Shown: positions 17,558 through 26,629, counted from the first letter of the stretch. The stretch: 54,384 bases of DNA from Saccharopolyspora_D taberi (GCF_039534165.1 NZ_BAAAUX010000043.1:1-54384), one strand, 5' to 3'. The notes: generated from the sequence alone by a model not told the origin. Translations and numbers: made by a program.

Positions 17558-17856
17558 TGGATTGTCGTTCCGTTCGATCCGGTCCGCTCTGCATTCTTGA
17601 GCTTTCCGGCTCTCCCTGGCGACGTGGAAAACATTAGCACAACCCCCGATCGGGTCATTTCAAGGGGGTGTCCTTTCGAAGTTCTGCCTGGTCACGGAGC
17701 AACCCCGGGCCGAGTCGCACGTCTGCCGGGTGGAGGGGATTGCCATCGGGGGCGATCACTCTGCGTGTGTGGGAGATCGAAAAACACACTGTCGGGATCT
17801 TCCTGCACACTGTCAGCAGGGGGAAGTGGTGCACTTGATCGAACGGATTGTCGCCC
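17558..17856. other. Intergenic region with a 21-bp-spaced direct repeat
   Basis: No gene is evident here. CACACTGTC occurs at 17785-17793 and again at 17806-17814, starts 21 bp apart, i.e. on the same face of the helix, 43-72 bp before the L,D-transpeptidase ATG. This is a possible activator or repressor pair of sites. Confidence 0.5.
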
Positions 17857-19059
17857 ATGAAGCTGTCAGTTAACCCGGTCGGGAAGCAGTCGGGGCTGCT
17901 GACCCGGCTGCTGCCGCTCTCGGTCTTCGGCCTGATCGCCATGTTGATCGCGAGCTGCAGCGGGGCCGGTTCCGACCTCGCGGACCAGCCGCCCGCTCCA
18001 CCGCCCGCGCCCACGGTGGAATTCGCGCCGCAGAACGGCGCTCGGGACGTGTCACCCACCGGGCCGATCTCGGTGAAGGTGACCAACGGGAAGATCACCA
18101 ACGCCGTCCTGACCAACCCGGACGGCAAGCCGGTGGCGGGCGCGACCGCACCGGACGGGCTGAGCTGGACGGCCACCGAAGCGCTCGGCTACGGCAAGGA
18201 CTACGCCTTCGTCGCGACCGTGCAGGGTGCGGAGGGGCCGCCGATCACCCAGCAGGCCACCTTCAGCACGGTGACGCCGAAGGAGCAGACCTACGTGTCG
18301 ATGAACCCGCTCGACGGGCAGACCGTGGGCATCGGCCAGCCGCTGGCCTTCTACTTCAGCAAGGACGCGCCCGCTCCGGACAAGGCCAAGGCCGAGGAAG
18401 CGATCAAGGTCAGGACCGAGCCCGCCGTGGAGGGGGCGTTCTACTGGTTCAACAGCCGCGAGGTGCACTGGCGGCCGAAGGAGTACTGGAAGCCGGGCAC
18501 CAAGGTGACCGTCGACGTCGACGTCTACGGCAAGGACTTCGGCAACGGAGTCTGGGGCCAGGAGGACCGCACCGCGACGATCACGATCGGCGACGCGGTG
18601 ATCCTGCGCGCGGACGGGGCGTCGCACCAGATGTCGATCGAGGTCAACGGGGCCGTGCAGCGCACCATGCCGGTGTCGCTGGGCAAGCCGTCGTTCCCGT
18701 CGAACAACGGCGTGCACGTGGTCACCGAGCACCACGCGACCAAGATCATGGACTCGTCGACCTACGGCCTGCCGGTCGAGGCCGGGGGCTACAAGACCCC
18801 GGTGCAGTGGGCCGTGCGGATCTCCAACGGCGGTGAGTTCCTGCACGCGGCCCCGTGGTCGGTCGGGCAGCAGGGGAACAGCAACGTCAGCCACGGCTGC
18901 ATCAACATGAGCACCGAGAACGCCAAGTGGGTCTTCGACCTGCTCAAGAAGGGCGACATCGTGGAGATCACCAACTCCGGCGGCCCGTCGCTGCGCGCGT
19001 GGGACGGCTTCGGGGACTGGCAGATCCCGTGGGACCAGTGGAAGGCGGGCAACCGCTGA
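17857..19059 (+). CDS. L,D-transpeptidase lipoprotein (LdtMt2-like)
   Basis: Makes 3-3 peptidoglycan cross-links on the outside of the membrane. After a signal sequence with lipobox LIASC come two Ig-like modules (about 50-150 and 150-240, including REVHWRPKEYWKPGTKVTV), then the YkuD catalytic domain with HAAPWS and S-H-G-C-I-N-M-S carrying the catalytic cysteine, and a C-terminal segment rich in tryptophan (DGFGDWQIPWDQW) as in mycobacterial LdtMt2. Length 400 aa fits. I chose ATG 17857 over TTG 17848; neither has a strong ribosome site. It ends before a bidirectional terminator. Confidence 0.93.
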   Translation: MKLSVNPVGKQSGLLTRLLPLSVFGLIAMLIASCSGAGSDLADQPPAPPPAPTVEFAPQNGARDVSPTGPISVKVTNGKITNAVLTNPDGKPVAGATAPDGLSWTATEALGYGKDYAFVATVQGAEGPPITQQATFSTVTPKEQTYVSMNPLDGQTVGIGQPLAFYFSKDAPAPDKAKAEEAIKVRTEPAVEGAFYWFNSREVHWRPKEYWKPGTKVTVDVDVYGKDFGNGVWGQEDRTATITIGDAVILRADGASHQMSIEVNGAVQRTMPVSLGKPSFPSNNGVHVVTEHHATKIMDSSTYGLPVEAGGYKTPVQWAVRISNGGEFLHAAPWSVGQQGNSNVSHGCINMSTENAKWVFDLLKKGDIVEITNSGGPSLRAWDGFGDWQIPWDQWKAGNR

Positions 19060-19127
19060 TCGAATCCGCCTCGGGCGCTGCTCCGCACCGGAGGAGCACC
19101 CGAGGCGAAGCCGGTCCGGAAAAACCG

Positions 19128-19158
19128 AAAGGCCCCGTTCCGAGGAACGGGGCCTTTT
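19128..19158. terminator. Bidirectional hairpin terminator
   Basis: AAAGGCCCCGTTC and GAACGGGGCCTTT pair over 13 bp around CGAG, followed by T. It ends the transpeptidase gene on the plus strand and the tRNA-His on the minus strand. Confidence 0.88.
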
Positions 19159-19164
19159 CGCTGG

Positions 19165-19237
19165 GGTGAGTGACGGGATTCGAACCCGCGACACCTGGGA
19201 CCACAACCCAGTGCTCTACCGACTGAGCTACACCCAC
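19165..19237 (-). tRNA. tRNA-His (anticodon GTG)
   Basis: Minus-strand cloverleaf of 73 nt: acceptor GTGGGTG against CACTCAC with one G-U pair, anticodon loop TTGTGGT with GTG, TpsiC arm GGTTCGAATCC. The preceding base (19238) supplies the extra G at position -1 paired with the C discriminator, a hallmark of tRNA-His. Confidence 0.95.
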
Positions 19238-19376
19238 CGCGGCTGCTCCGGACTGGGCCGTTTCCGAGCGGTTACCCGGGGGCCGTTACCCGAGCTGATG
19301 CTCGGCCTGTCCCGCAGCGACGTTCATATCCTAACGGGTGCTGTCGAAGGGTTTGACACCGGCTCTCCCCAGCGGC

Positions 19377-20033
19377 TCAGCCGTCCTGCTCCGCCTGCTC
19401 CTGCCTGGCCTTTTCGGTGCCGCCCTCGACGTTGTCGCCGTTGAGCAGCTCGGCGGCCACCGCCTGCGCCTGCTCGCTGCTCGGCCCCGGCTGGGGGACG
19501 AACGCGGTCCGCCGGTAGTAGGCCAGCTCGCGGATGGACTCCCGGATGTCGGCCAGCGCGCGGTGGGCCAGGCCCTTCTCCGGCTGCGCGTAGTAGATCC
19601 GCGGGAACCAGCGCCGGCACAGCTCCTTGATCGACGAGACGTCCACCATGCGGTAGTGCAGGTGGCCGTCGAGCGTCGGCATGTCCCTGGCGATGAAACC
19701 GCGGTCGGTGGCGATGGAGTTGCCCGCCAGCGGCGCGGACCGGCCGTCGGGCACGTGCTGGCGGATGTAGTCCAGGACGCGCTGCTCGGCCTCGGCCAGG
19801 GTCACCGCCGAACGCCGGACCTCCTCGGTGAGCCCGGAGCGCTCGTGCATCTCGCGCACCACGTCGGGCATCCCGGCGAGCACCTCGTCGTCGGCGTGGA
19901 TCACGATGTCCACGCCCTCTCCGAGGACGTTCAGGTCGGCGTCGGTGACCAGGGCGGCGATCTCGATCAGGGCGTCCTTGCCCAGGTCGAGACCGGTCAT
20001 TTCGCAGTCGATCCACACTAGACGGTCGTTCAC
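19377..20033 (-). CDS. orn: Oligoribonuclease
   Basis: Degrades 2-5 nt RNA fragments and pGpG, the end product of RNA turnover and cyclic-di-GMP breakdown. DEDDh residues are all visible: WIDCEMTGLD, the aspartate in GNSIATDRGF, and HRALADI near the end. GTG 20033 (VNDRLVWIDCEM) is where homology starts; the frame runs on upstream to 20096 without support. The 218-aa protein has the common extra Glu/Gln-rich C-terminal tail. It ends the minus-strand unit behind an acyl-CoA synthetase gene 59 bp upstream. Confidence 0.94.
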   Translation of the reverse strand: MNDRLVWIDCEMTGLDLGKDALIEIAALVTDADLNVLGEGVDIVIHADDEVLAGMPDVVREMHERSGLTEEVRRSAVTLAEAEQRVLDYIRQHVPDGRSAPLAGNSIATDRGFIARDMPTLDGHLHYRMVDVSSIKELCRRWFPRIYYAQPEKGLAHRALADIRESIRELAYYRRTAFVPQPGPSSEQAQAVAAELLNGDNVEGGTEKARQEQAEQDG

Positions 20034-20092
20034 CCGCGTGAGCCTAACGCGGGCGGGCTGATGATCGTGCGATCGCGGTCCTCGCGGCCCGG

Positions 20093-21760
20093 TCACCGTT
20101 CGGCCACGTGCCCGGACGCTCCGTGCGCGCGCAGCTCGCGGGGGACGACCTTGCCGGTGGCGTTGCGGGGCAGCTCGTCGAGGAACACCACGTCCCTGGG
20201 CATGGCGAACCGCGACAGCGAGCCGCGGACGCGTTCGCGCAGGCCGTCGGCGTCCGGCTCGGCTCCCGCGGCGGGCACGACGAAGGCCGCCAGGCGCTGG
20301 CCGAACTCGTCGTCGGGCACCCCGATGACCGCGACCTCGGCCACCTCGGGCAGCGCGGCGATGGCGTCCTCGGTCTCCTTCGGGTACACGTTCTCGCCGC
20401 CGGAAATGATCATGTCGTCCTCCCGGCCGACCACGTACAGCCGTCCGGCGGAGTCCGTGCGACCAAGATCACCGGTGGACATCAGGCCGTCCCGGACCTC
20501 CTTGCCGCCGCCGTTGGTGTAGCCCTCGAAGAGCATGTCGTTGCCCGCGAAGATGCGGCCGGTGGCGCCGCCGCGGACGGGCTTGCCGTCCTCGTCGAGG
20601 ATCCGCACGACCGTTCCGCGCGGCGGGCGGCCCGCGGTGCTCGGCTCCCGGTTCAGCTCCGCGGGGGTCGCGATGCTCACCCACGACACCTCGGTCGAGC
20701 CGTAGACGTTGTAGAGCACCGGGCCGAAGGCCCGCTGGAAGTTCGCCGCGAGCTCGGCGGGCAGCGCCGAACCGCTGGAGGCGACGATGCGCAGCGCGCC
20801 GAGGCCCTCGCGCTGCCGGTCCTGCGCGGGCAGGTCGAGGATGCGTTGCAGCATCACCGGAACCGCGAACATCGAGGTGCACTGGTGGCGCTTGAGCGCG
20901 TTGACCGCGCGGGCGGGCTCGAACTTGCGGGGCAGCACCAGCGTCGCGCCCAGCACCGCACCGAGCTGGAACGCGGCCAGCCCCCAGGTGTGGAACACCG
21001 GTGCGCACACCAGCATCCGCTCGCCGCTGCGCAGCGGGATCCGGGACATGATCGTCGCGGCCGGTCCGATGCCCGGCGGGTCCGGCCTGCGGGCACCCTT
21101 GGGCGTGCCGGTGGTGCCCGAGGTCAGCACGATCATGCGGGCGTGCCGGGGCCTTCGGGGCAGGGCCCTGGCGGACGCGGTCGCGATCAGGTGCTCCACC
21201 GTGTCGTGCCGGGTGCTGCCCTCGGTCCAGGCCAGCACCACGTCCAGGTCCTCGGGCAGTTCGGGCAGGTGCGCGGAGAACTCGGAGTCGACGACTAGCA
21301 GGTCGACCTGCTGCTCGGCGACGACGGCGGCCAGCTGCTGGGTGCTCAGCCCCGTGTTGAGCAGCACCACGTCGGTGCCGAGCTTGCCGCAGGCGATGAT
21401 CGTCTCGATCGGCCCGTGGTGGTTGCGGCACAGGATCGCGACCTTGCTGGTGTCGCCGATGCCGCGGGCGCGCAGCGCGTTCGCGAGCCGGGTCGTGCGC
21501 TGGGAGACCTCGGCGTAGCTGAGCGCGCCCCGCTCGTCGATGACAGCCGGGCGGTCGGCGTGCCGGATGGCGCCGACGGCGTAGGCCAGCGGCGGGGTGA
21601 TCCCCCAGCGCAGCCAGGCCCGGAAGATCCGCAGGAGCTTGTCGGGGCGCATCGGCCGCAGCACGCCCTGCCTGGCCAGGATGTAGGCCGTCTGCGGCCC
21701 CTGGATCCAGTCCGGCCGCACCCTCGCCCGCAGCCTTCGCACCAACCCGTGAATCGCCAC
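20093..21760 (-). CDS. Fatty-acyl-CoA synthetase (FadD-like, AMP-binding)
   Basis: Activates a carboxylic acid to its CoA thioester through an adenylate. The 555-aa protein has the AMP-binding loop TSGTTGTPKGA, NVYGSTEVSW, GRIFAGNDMLFEGYTNG, STGDLG, and the C-terminal lysine motif LPRNATGKVVPRELR. N-terminal residues 1-45 are basic and resemble mycobacterial FadD12-type proteins that associate with membranes. The substrate is likely a medium or long-chain fatty acid, unproven. It shares strand and close spacing with orn. Confidence 0.9.
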   Translation of the reverse strand: MAIHGLVRRLRARVRPDWIQGPQTAYILARQGVLRPMRPDKLLRIFRAWLRWGITPPLAYAVGAIRHADRPAVIDERGALSYAEVSQRTTRLANALRARGIGDTSKVAILCRNHHGPIETIIACGKLGTDVVLLNTGLSTQQLAAVVAEQQVDLLVVDSEFSAHLPELPEDLDVVLAWTEGSTRHDTVEHLIATASARALPRRPRHARMIVLTSGTTGTPKGARRPDPPGIGPAATIMSRIPLRSGERMLVCAPVFHTWGLAAFQLGAVLGATLVLPRKFEPARAVNALKRHQCTSMFAVPVMLQRILDLPAQDRQREGLGALRIVASSGSALPAELAANFQRAFGPVLYNVYGSTEVSWVSIATPAELNREPSTAGRPPRGTVVRILDEDGKPVRGGATGRIFAGNDMLFEGYTNGGGKEVRDGLMSTGDLGRTDSAGRLYVVGREDDMIISGGENVYPKETEDAIAALPEVAEVAVIGVPDDEFGQRLAAFVVPAAGAEPDADGLRERVRGSLSRFAMPRDVVFLDELPRNATGKVVPRELRAHGASGHVAER

Positions 21761-21872
21761 GCGTCCACCCTCGCCGATCGGAAGCTACCGAGAGTAGATA
21801 ATGCCTCCCGCGCGGCGTTCCGGGAAGGGTGCGGCCGGATGCGGATCAGCCGGACCCCGTTGACCTGCGCGA

Positions 21873-22073
21873 TCACGGCGCGTTCGCGGCGGCGGCGACC
21901 ACGGCGTCGCGCAGCGCGGCGCGCAGCCGTCCGACTTCGAGCGGGGAGAGGACGGCCGTCTCCCCGGGCGGTGCGACGACCACGACGTTGCCCTGGTTGA
22001 CCAACACCGACACGTCCCTGCGCCGCCCCGCGACGTCGCGGCAGCTCACCCGCCATTCCCCAGTGGCGTCCAC
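21873..22073 (-). CDS. Small conserved hypothetical protein, 66 aa
   Basis: A 66-residue protein beginning with GTG 22073 behind AAGGAGGT ten bases upstream. It holds one compact alpha/beta-type unit: a strand-rich half (RVSCRDVAGRRRDVSVLVNQGNVVVVAPPGE) and a helix (SPLEVGRLRAALRDAVVAAAA). I do not recognise a domain. It lies 112 bp upstream of the FadD gene on the same strand and may be co-transcribed. Confidence 0.65.
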   Translation of the reverse strand: MDATGEWRVSCRDVAGRRRDVSVLVNQGNVVVVAPPGETAVLSPLEVGRLRAALRDAVVAAAANAP

Positions 22074-22231
22074 GTATCCCCGACCTCCTTCGGCCCACCC
22101 TCTGGTGGGCGGTCGATCGTGAGACGCGCCAGGTCGGCGGATGTGATGGCGGGCCGCCGAATTGGCGACCCGCCAGTAGGTAAGCGCTGCTCAGCGCACG
22201 TTCTTGATCTTCGAACGGGCGCGCGAGGTGT

Positions 22232-22960
22232 TCAGACGGACTGGATCCGCAGGCCCTCCGGCTCGGCGGTGAAGGTGACCGCGCCCTCGAACTCGGCGAT
22301 GGGCAGCTCGTCGCGGACCAGCCGGTGCGGGCCGTCGAAGGTCTCGACCCGGATCTCGGCGGAGCTGAAGGTCTGCGCGGCGTAGTCCGGGCCGCTGAGG
22401 TTGACCTCCAGCCGCGGGCCCGCCGGCGTGACGGTGATCCGGCCGCCGGGTACCGACAGCGGTTCGCCGTTGCTGATGACCGTGATGCTGCCGTTCGCCG
22501 GGTCCTCGGGGCGGACCGCCACGTGCGACAGCGCGACGTCGCGGCGGCCGGACTCGCCTGCCATGCCGATCACGTCGCGGCCGACGGGCTCGTCGCCGCC
22601 ACCGGGGTTGAACACCGCGGCGCGCAGCTTGGCGCCCAGCCGGTAGGGCTGCCACGATCCGGCGCCGACCAGGTTGACCACGGCCGCCACCTCGCTGCCC
22701 GCCAGCAGCCGTTCGCTGCCCGAAGCGGCGGTGACCTCGACGGCCGCGACACCGCGTTCGGCGAGCAGTTCCCGCAGCGCTTTCGCGCGCTGCCTGCTCT
22801 TGCGGTCGAATCCGCGGGTGATGGCAACGGCCCCGGAGTTGGCCGCGGCTCCCGCCGCGGCGTCGGCGAGACCGGCCAGCGGGCCCCAGACTTCCGCGGG
22901 ATCCGGCCGCTTGGCCCGGCGCGAACGGGCGTACTGGGTGGCTTCGGTCGTGGTGTCCAT
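22232..22960 (-). CDS. Conserved hypothetical protein, 242 aa
   Basis: No family recognised. The protein has an Ala-rich N-terminal helix region (about 25-60), an alpha/beta section (AKALRELLAERGVAAVEVTAASG, residues 55-85), then a beta-rich C-terminal half with regular strands (GSITVISNGEPLSVPGGRITV and the end AVTFTAEPEGLRIQSV). The C-terminal pattern faintly recalls the accessory domain of diacylglycerol-kinase-like proteins but without the DGEP core I would want, so this is not claimed. ATG 22960 follows GGGTGGGGG. Confidence 0.6.
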   Translation of the reverse strand: MDTTTEATQYARSRRAKRPDPAEVWGPLAGLADAAAGAAANSGAVAITRGFDRKSRQRAKALRELLAERGVAAVEVTAASGSERLLAGSEVAAVVNLVGAGSWQPYRLGAKLRAAVFNPGGGDEPVGRDVIGMAGESGRRDVALSHVAVRPEDPANGSITVISNGEPLSVPGGRITVTPAGPRLEVNLSGPDYAAQTFSSAEIRVETFDGPHRLVRDELPIAEFEGAVTFTAEPEGLRIQSV

Positions 22961-23027
22961 CGCCCCCACCCTATCGGCGGCTGAGGGTCGCCTCACCGGA
23001 TGGTGACTGTGAGATCGCTCGCGGCGA

Positions 23028-23294
23028 TCAGCTGTCCCAGACGCTGACCACGAGATCGGCGCTGCGCCGCAGCTGGTCGGCGACCTGCCGCTCGCATTCC
23101 GGGCAACGCTCGGTGATGGCGCGGCTGCGAGGTTCACGCGATGGGGGGTAGGTCTCGTAGGGGATCTTGACCGCCGCCGAGCACAGGGCGGGCACGACGT
23201 CGCCCGCCGGGCGGGCGCCGGGGCGGTCGGTCACGGCGTGCCTGATGCGCTGCCCGGGCGGGACGATCCACCACACCTGCTCGCGGTCGAACAC
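23028..23294 (-). CDS. Small zinc-ribbon-like hypothetical protein, 88 aa
   Basis: An 88-aa protein starting at GTG 23294 behind GAGGGGG. It carries a lone C-P-E-C pair near residues 64-67, one more cysteine at 38, and the basic stretch ITERCPECERQVADQLRRS. It matches a small actinobacterial type with the pattern VWWIVPPGQRIRHA...PRSRAITERC, in which zinc may be bound between two molecules. Function is unknown. Confidence 0.6.
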   Translation of the reverse strand: MFDREQVWWIVPPGQRIRHAVTDRPGARPAGDVVPALCSAAVKIPYETYPPSREPRSRAITERCPECERQVADQLRRSADLVVSVWDS

Positions 23295-23525
23295 GGTCGA
23301 ACCCCCTCGGTCGATCCTCGTCTGCCCCAGGGACGGCGGTCCGGCGCGATCGGTTGCACGGGGACCGCGGATGCCGCCGGAATCCGGCTCGGCTTGGGCG
23401 ATCCGGTCAGTTTCGTCGCGCATCTGCCTGATGTACATGACCCGGACGGGGGACACGGCGTTGGGCCGGAGCGGCGGAAGACGGGTGTGGTCCGGGGGCG
23501 CTGCCGGGTTGTAGGTTGGTCGCAC

Positions 23526-23602
23526 TGACGCGGGGTGCCCGGGAGTGGTCCGGGCTGAGAACAGACCCGTTGAACCTGACCTAGCTCGCACTAGCGGAGG
23601 GA
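23526..23602 (+). promoter_or_regulatory. TPP (THI-box) riboswitch
   Basis: ACGCGGGGTGCCCG, then GGGCTGAGAACAGACCC, then GAACCTGACCTAGCTCG and CGGAGGGACGTC form the TPP riboswitch core in order, ending four bases before the thiD start codon. The 3' end holds the GGAGG ribosome site, so TPP binding should block translation of thiD. Confidence 0.93.
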
Positions 23603-23606
23603 CGTC

Positions 23607-24404
23607 ATGATCGTCAACGTCGTGACCATCGCGGGTACCGACCCCAGCGGCGGCGCCGGCATCCAGGCCGACCTGAAGGCGTTCTCGGCGAACGGCGCCT
23701 ACGGGATGTCGGTGATCACCGCGCTGGTCGCGCAGACCACCACCGGGGTCGCCGAGGTGCGCGAGGTGCCGCCGGAGTTCGTGACCGCCCAGCTCACCAC
23801 GCTGCTCGACGACGTGCGGGTGGACGCGGTCAAGATCGGCATGCTGGCCAACGCCGGGGTGATCCGGGCCGTGGTCGCCGCGCTCGACCGGTACGCGCCG
23901 CCGCACGTCGTGCTGGACCCGGTCATGGTGGCCAAGAGCGGCGACCGGCTGCTCGCGCCGGAGGCGGTGGCGGTGCTGCGGGACGAGCTGCTGCCGCGGG
24001 TCGACCTGATCACCCCGAACCTGCCGGAGGCCGCGGATCTGCTGGGAGAGCGGGAGATCCGCCGCGCCGACGACATGCCCGCGCAGGCCGAGCGGCTGGC
24101 GGAGCTGGGCGCGAAGCAGGTCCTGCTCAAGGGCGGCCACCTCACCGGCGAGTCCAGTGTGGACCTGCTGTCCGGGGACGGGGTCTGCGAGTTCCTGCCC
24201 GGCGAACGCGTCGTCACCAACAACGACCACGGCACCGGCTGCACCCTGTCGGCCGCGATCGCGGCCCTGCGCCCGCAGCGCCCGGACTGGCCGACCGCGG
24301 TGCGGGAGGCCAAGCAGTACCTGACCGCCGCGCTGCGCGAATCGCACCGCCTCGACGTCGGTCACGGTCACGGCCCGGTGCACCACTTCCACCAGTGGTG
24401 GTGA
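23607..24404 (+). CDS. thiD: Hydroxymethylpyrimidine / phosphomethylpyrimidine kinase
   Basis: Phosphorylates HMP twice to the pyrimidine half of thiamine. The 265-aa protein has the ThiD ribokinase fold: TIAGTDPSGGAGIQADLKAFSANGAYGMSV at the start, VVLDPVMVAKSGDRLL, TPNLPEA, KGGHL, and the anion-hole motif DHGTGCTLSAAIA. It is a stand-alone ThiD, with no ThiE fusion. A TPP riboswitch covers its ribosome site. Confidence 0.95.
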   Translation: MIVNVVTIAGTDPSGGAGIQADLKAFSANGAYGMSVITALVAQTTTGVAEVREVPPEFVTAQLTTLLDDVRVDAVKIGMLANAGVIRAVVAALDRYAPPHVVLDPVMVAKSGDRLLAPEAVAVLRDELLPRVDLITPNLPEAADLLGEREIRRADDMPAQAERLAELGAKQVLLKGGHLTGESSVDLLSGDGVCEFLPGERVVTNNDHGTGCTLSAAIAALRPQRPDWPTAVREAKQYLTAALRESHRLDVGHGHGPVHHFHQWW

Positions 24405-24461
24405 CGCGCCCGCGATGCCCCGGATCCGGCAAGCACTGCGTAGAGAGCGAGAGTTGATCCG

Positions 24462-25175
24462 ATGAGCAAGCTCCCCGCCCCGCCCGCCGACGGCTTCTGC
24501 GCGCGCGCCTGGGCCCACACCGCCGAGCTCCAGCAGGCGATCGTCGAGCACCCGTTCAACGCCGCGCTCACCGACGGTTCGCTGGACCGCGAGCGGTTCG
24601 CCTTCTACATCGTCCAGGACGCCCGCTACCTCGCCGGCTTCGCGCAGGCGCTCGCGGCGGCGGCCAGCCGCGCCGAGGAGGCCGAGGACGCCGCGTTCCT
24701 CGCGGGCGCGGCGCAGGGCGCGCTGCTGGAGGAGCGGCGGTTGCACGCCGGTTATGTAGAGGAGTTCGGGCTTTCCGACGCCGACATCGCCGGGGTGGAC
24801 ACGTCCCCGTCGTGCCTGGGGTACACGTCGTTTCTCCGCGCCTCGGCGCTCACCGAGCCGTTCCCGGTGCTGGTGGCGGCGCTGCTGCCGTGCTTCTGGG
24901 TCTACCAGCACGTGGGCAGCACGATCCTGGAGGCAACCGGCGCGAGTGCCGATCACCCGTACCACAAGTGGATCCGCACCTACGCCGACGACGAGTTCGC
25001 CGCCGCGGTGCTGTCGGCCCGGCAGCTCACCGACCGCGCCGCCGCGGCTGCCGACGAGCCGATGCGGGAGCGGATGCTCGCGGCGTTCACCCGTGCGACC
25101 GAGTACGAGTGGCTGTTCTGGAACAGCGCGTGGGAGCGCGAGGAGTGGCCTACCACGAAGTGGTTGCGGCCGTAA
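24462..25175 (+). CDS. tenA: TenA-type thiaminase II / aminopyrimidine aminohydrolase
   Basis: Salvages HMP from degraded thiamine by hydrolysing formylaminopyrimidine-type products. The 237-aa helical protein has RFAFYIVQDARYLAGFAQAL near residue 45, the catalytic cysteine in LLPCFWVYQHVG, DEYHKW-like PYHKWIRTYADDEF, and the glutamate in EYEWLFWNSAW. It follows thiD by 57 bp, giving a salvage pair under one riboswitch. Confidence 0.93.
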   Translation: MSKLPAPPADGFCARAWAHTAELQQAIVEHPFNAALTDGSLDRERFAFYIVQDARYLAGFAQALAAAASRAEEAEDAAFLAGAAQGALLEERRLHAGYVEEFGLSDADIAGVDTSPSCLGYTSFLRASALTEPFPVLVAALLPCFWVYQHVGSTILEATGASADHPYHKWIRTYADDEFAAAVLSARQLTDRAAAAADEPMRERMLAAFTRATEYEWLFWNSAWEREEWPTTKWLRP

Positions 25176-25255
25176 CGAAAACCCGGGGCCGCGCCGATGT
25201 CGTGAACGGAGTCGCAGGCCGTGGGTTCGCCCACCGTAGGCAGGGTTTCGGTGCA

Positions 25256-25384
25256 GTGGGCGGGTCGCTTCTGATCATCTTCGTCGGCATGCTGGTTCCG
25301 GTGCTGGCTGCCGCGCCCTTCTACATCCTCGACCACCGCGCCCGCAGGCGCGAGGAGCTGAAGCGCGAGCAGGATCAGCCGTAG
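25256..25384 (+). CDS. Possible 42-aa single-pass membrane protein
   Basis: A short frame VGGSLLIIFVGMLVPVLAAA-PFYILDHRARRREELKREQ... gives one membrane helix followed by a basic cytoplasmic tail, a plausible small protein. GTG 25256 is one choice; GTG 25202 is in frame too. No clear ribosome site. It overlaps the convergent next gene by ten bases at the 3' end. Confidence 0.35.
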   Translation: MGGSLLIIFVGMLVPVLAAAPFYILDHRARRREELKREQDQP

Positions 25385-26487
25385 ATCGACCCGGCGAGCT
25401 TTTCCTTGTCCTGCCGCGTTTTCCGCAGCGCCTCCGGTGGGAACCCGCCGCCGGAAGGGATCGCCGGGACGGCCAGCCCCTCGCTGAGCGACCACCCGGA
25501 GCCGAGGTCGATCAGCGACCGGTGCTTGTTGGTGTAGTAGCCGGAGTTGACCGACACGGCGACACCGTCCGCTCCGGCCGCGGCGGCGACCAGGTGCACG
25601 TGGAAGCGGCTCGACAGCCACCGCTGCCCGGGTGCCGCGGGCAGACCGGCGTCGATGATCTCGGAGAACGGGTAGAAGCGGGCGCCCGCGAGTTCGTGCT
25701 CGACCAGCGCGAAGACCTCGCGGTCGATGCGCGGGATGCCTTCGACGAACCCGACCTGCTCCGGGCGGACTCCCCACTCCCGGAGGGTGTCGAGCAGGAA
25801 CCCGGCCAGCCCGGGCACGCTCACGTCGAGCAGGTCCGACTGCAGGCAGACCATGACCTCGCGGTGCTCGTCCTCGCGGTGCAGCGACGGGTCCAGGCCG
25901 AAGAACAGGTCGTCGCCGGTCGCGGTGATCCCGTCGAGCGAGCCGAGCAGGTCGGCGGACGGCTCGTCCCGGACGTCGACCACGTCGAACCGCGCGGCCA
26001 GCTCCCGCAGCAGCGGCCGGGCCTCCTCGGCCACCGGCCACAGCCCCTGGCCGGTCATGGCGGCCCGGCCGCCGGACCGGCGGGTCGCGGCGACGGCCGC
26101 GGCGAGCAGGCCGACGTGGTGCGGCCAGATGCCGTTGATGAAGCCGCCGCCGATGACGTGCACGAGGTCGGCGCGGGCGGCCAGCTCGATCCCGGCGACC
26201 CAGCGGGGTGCGAGGCCGGGGTCGTCGACGGCGCTGCGGACGAAGGCCGCGACCTCCCACGGATCGTCCGACGGCGCCTCCCAGCACAGCCGCCAGAAGG
26301 TGTCGGTGAACCGGACCCGCGGGTGCAGGTGCCCGAGCAGGACCGCGCTGGGACCGGGGTTGGGGCAGTCGACCCAGATCTCGCTGTCGGGTGCGGTCCG
26401 CGCGAGGTGCTTGAGCCAGGTCGCGGCGATCAGTTCGTCGCCGTAGTTCGGGTGGCCGGTGGTCGCGACGAGGTAGACGGTCGGCAC
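25375..26487 (-). CDS. Polysaccharide pyruvyl transferase family protein
   Basis: Members add a ketal-linked pyruvate to cell-surface sugars. This 370-aa protein shows the family start TTGHPNYGDELI, HVIGGGFINGIWP (a glycine-rich loop), RDEPSADLL, GDDLFF and the C-terminal SSRFHVHLVAAAAG. GTG 26487 follows GGAG; the open frame upstream to 26592 is compositionally poor. No other cell-wall sugar genes are adjacent, so its partners are unknown. Confidence 0.8.
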   Translation of the reverse strand: MPTVYLVATTGHPNYGDELIAATWLKHLARTAPDSEIWVDCPNPGPSAVLLGHLHPRVRFTDTFWRLCWEAPSDDPWEVAAFVRSAVDDPGLAPRWVAGIELAARADLVHVIGGGFINGIWPHHVGLLAAAVAATRRSGGRAAMTGQGLWPVAEEARPLLRELAARFDVVDVRDEPSADLLGSLDGITATGDDLFFGLDPSLHREDEHREVMVCLQSDLLDVSVPGLAGFLLDTLREWGVRPEQVGFVEGIPRIDREVFALVEHELAGARFYPFSEIIDAGLPAAPGQRWLSSRFHVHLVAAAAGADGVAVSVNSGYYTNKHRSLIDLGSGWSLSEGLAVPAIPSGGGFPPEALRKTRQDKEKLAGSIYG

Positions 26488-26629
26488 GGGGCTCCTGCCG
26501 GTTGGGGGCGGGGGCGCGGCCGAAGGTAACAACCGGCGGCCGGTGGCCGTGGCGGCGGCCTGCCTGCGGTCGGGCGCGCTGTGACGACCCACACGGTGGC
26601 ACGGCGAAAGTAGTGCGGAAAACTAACAG

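Noticed and set aside
23295..24965. Extension of the small zinc-ribbon gene upstream through thiD
   Set aside because: The frame stays open only because it is antisense to thiD and tenA; homology and a ribosome site place the start at 23294.
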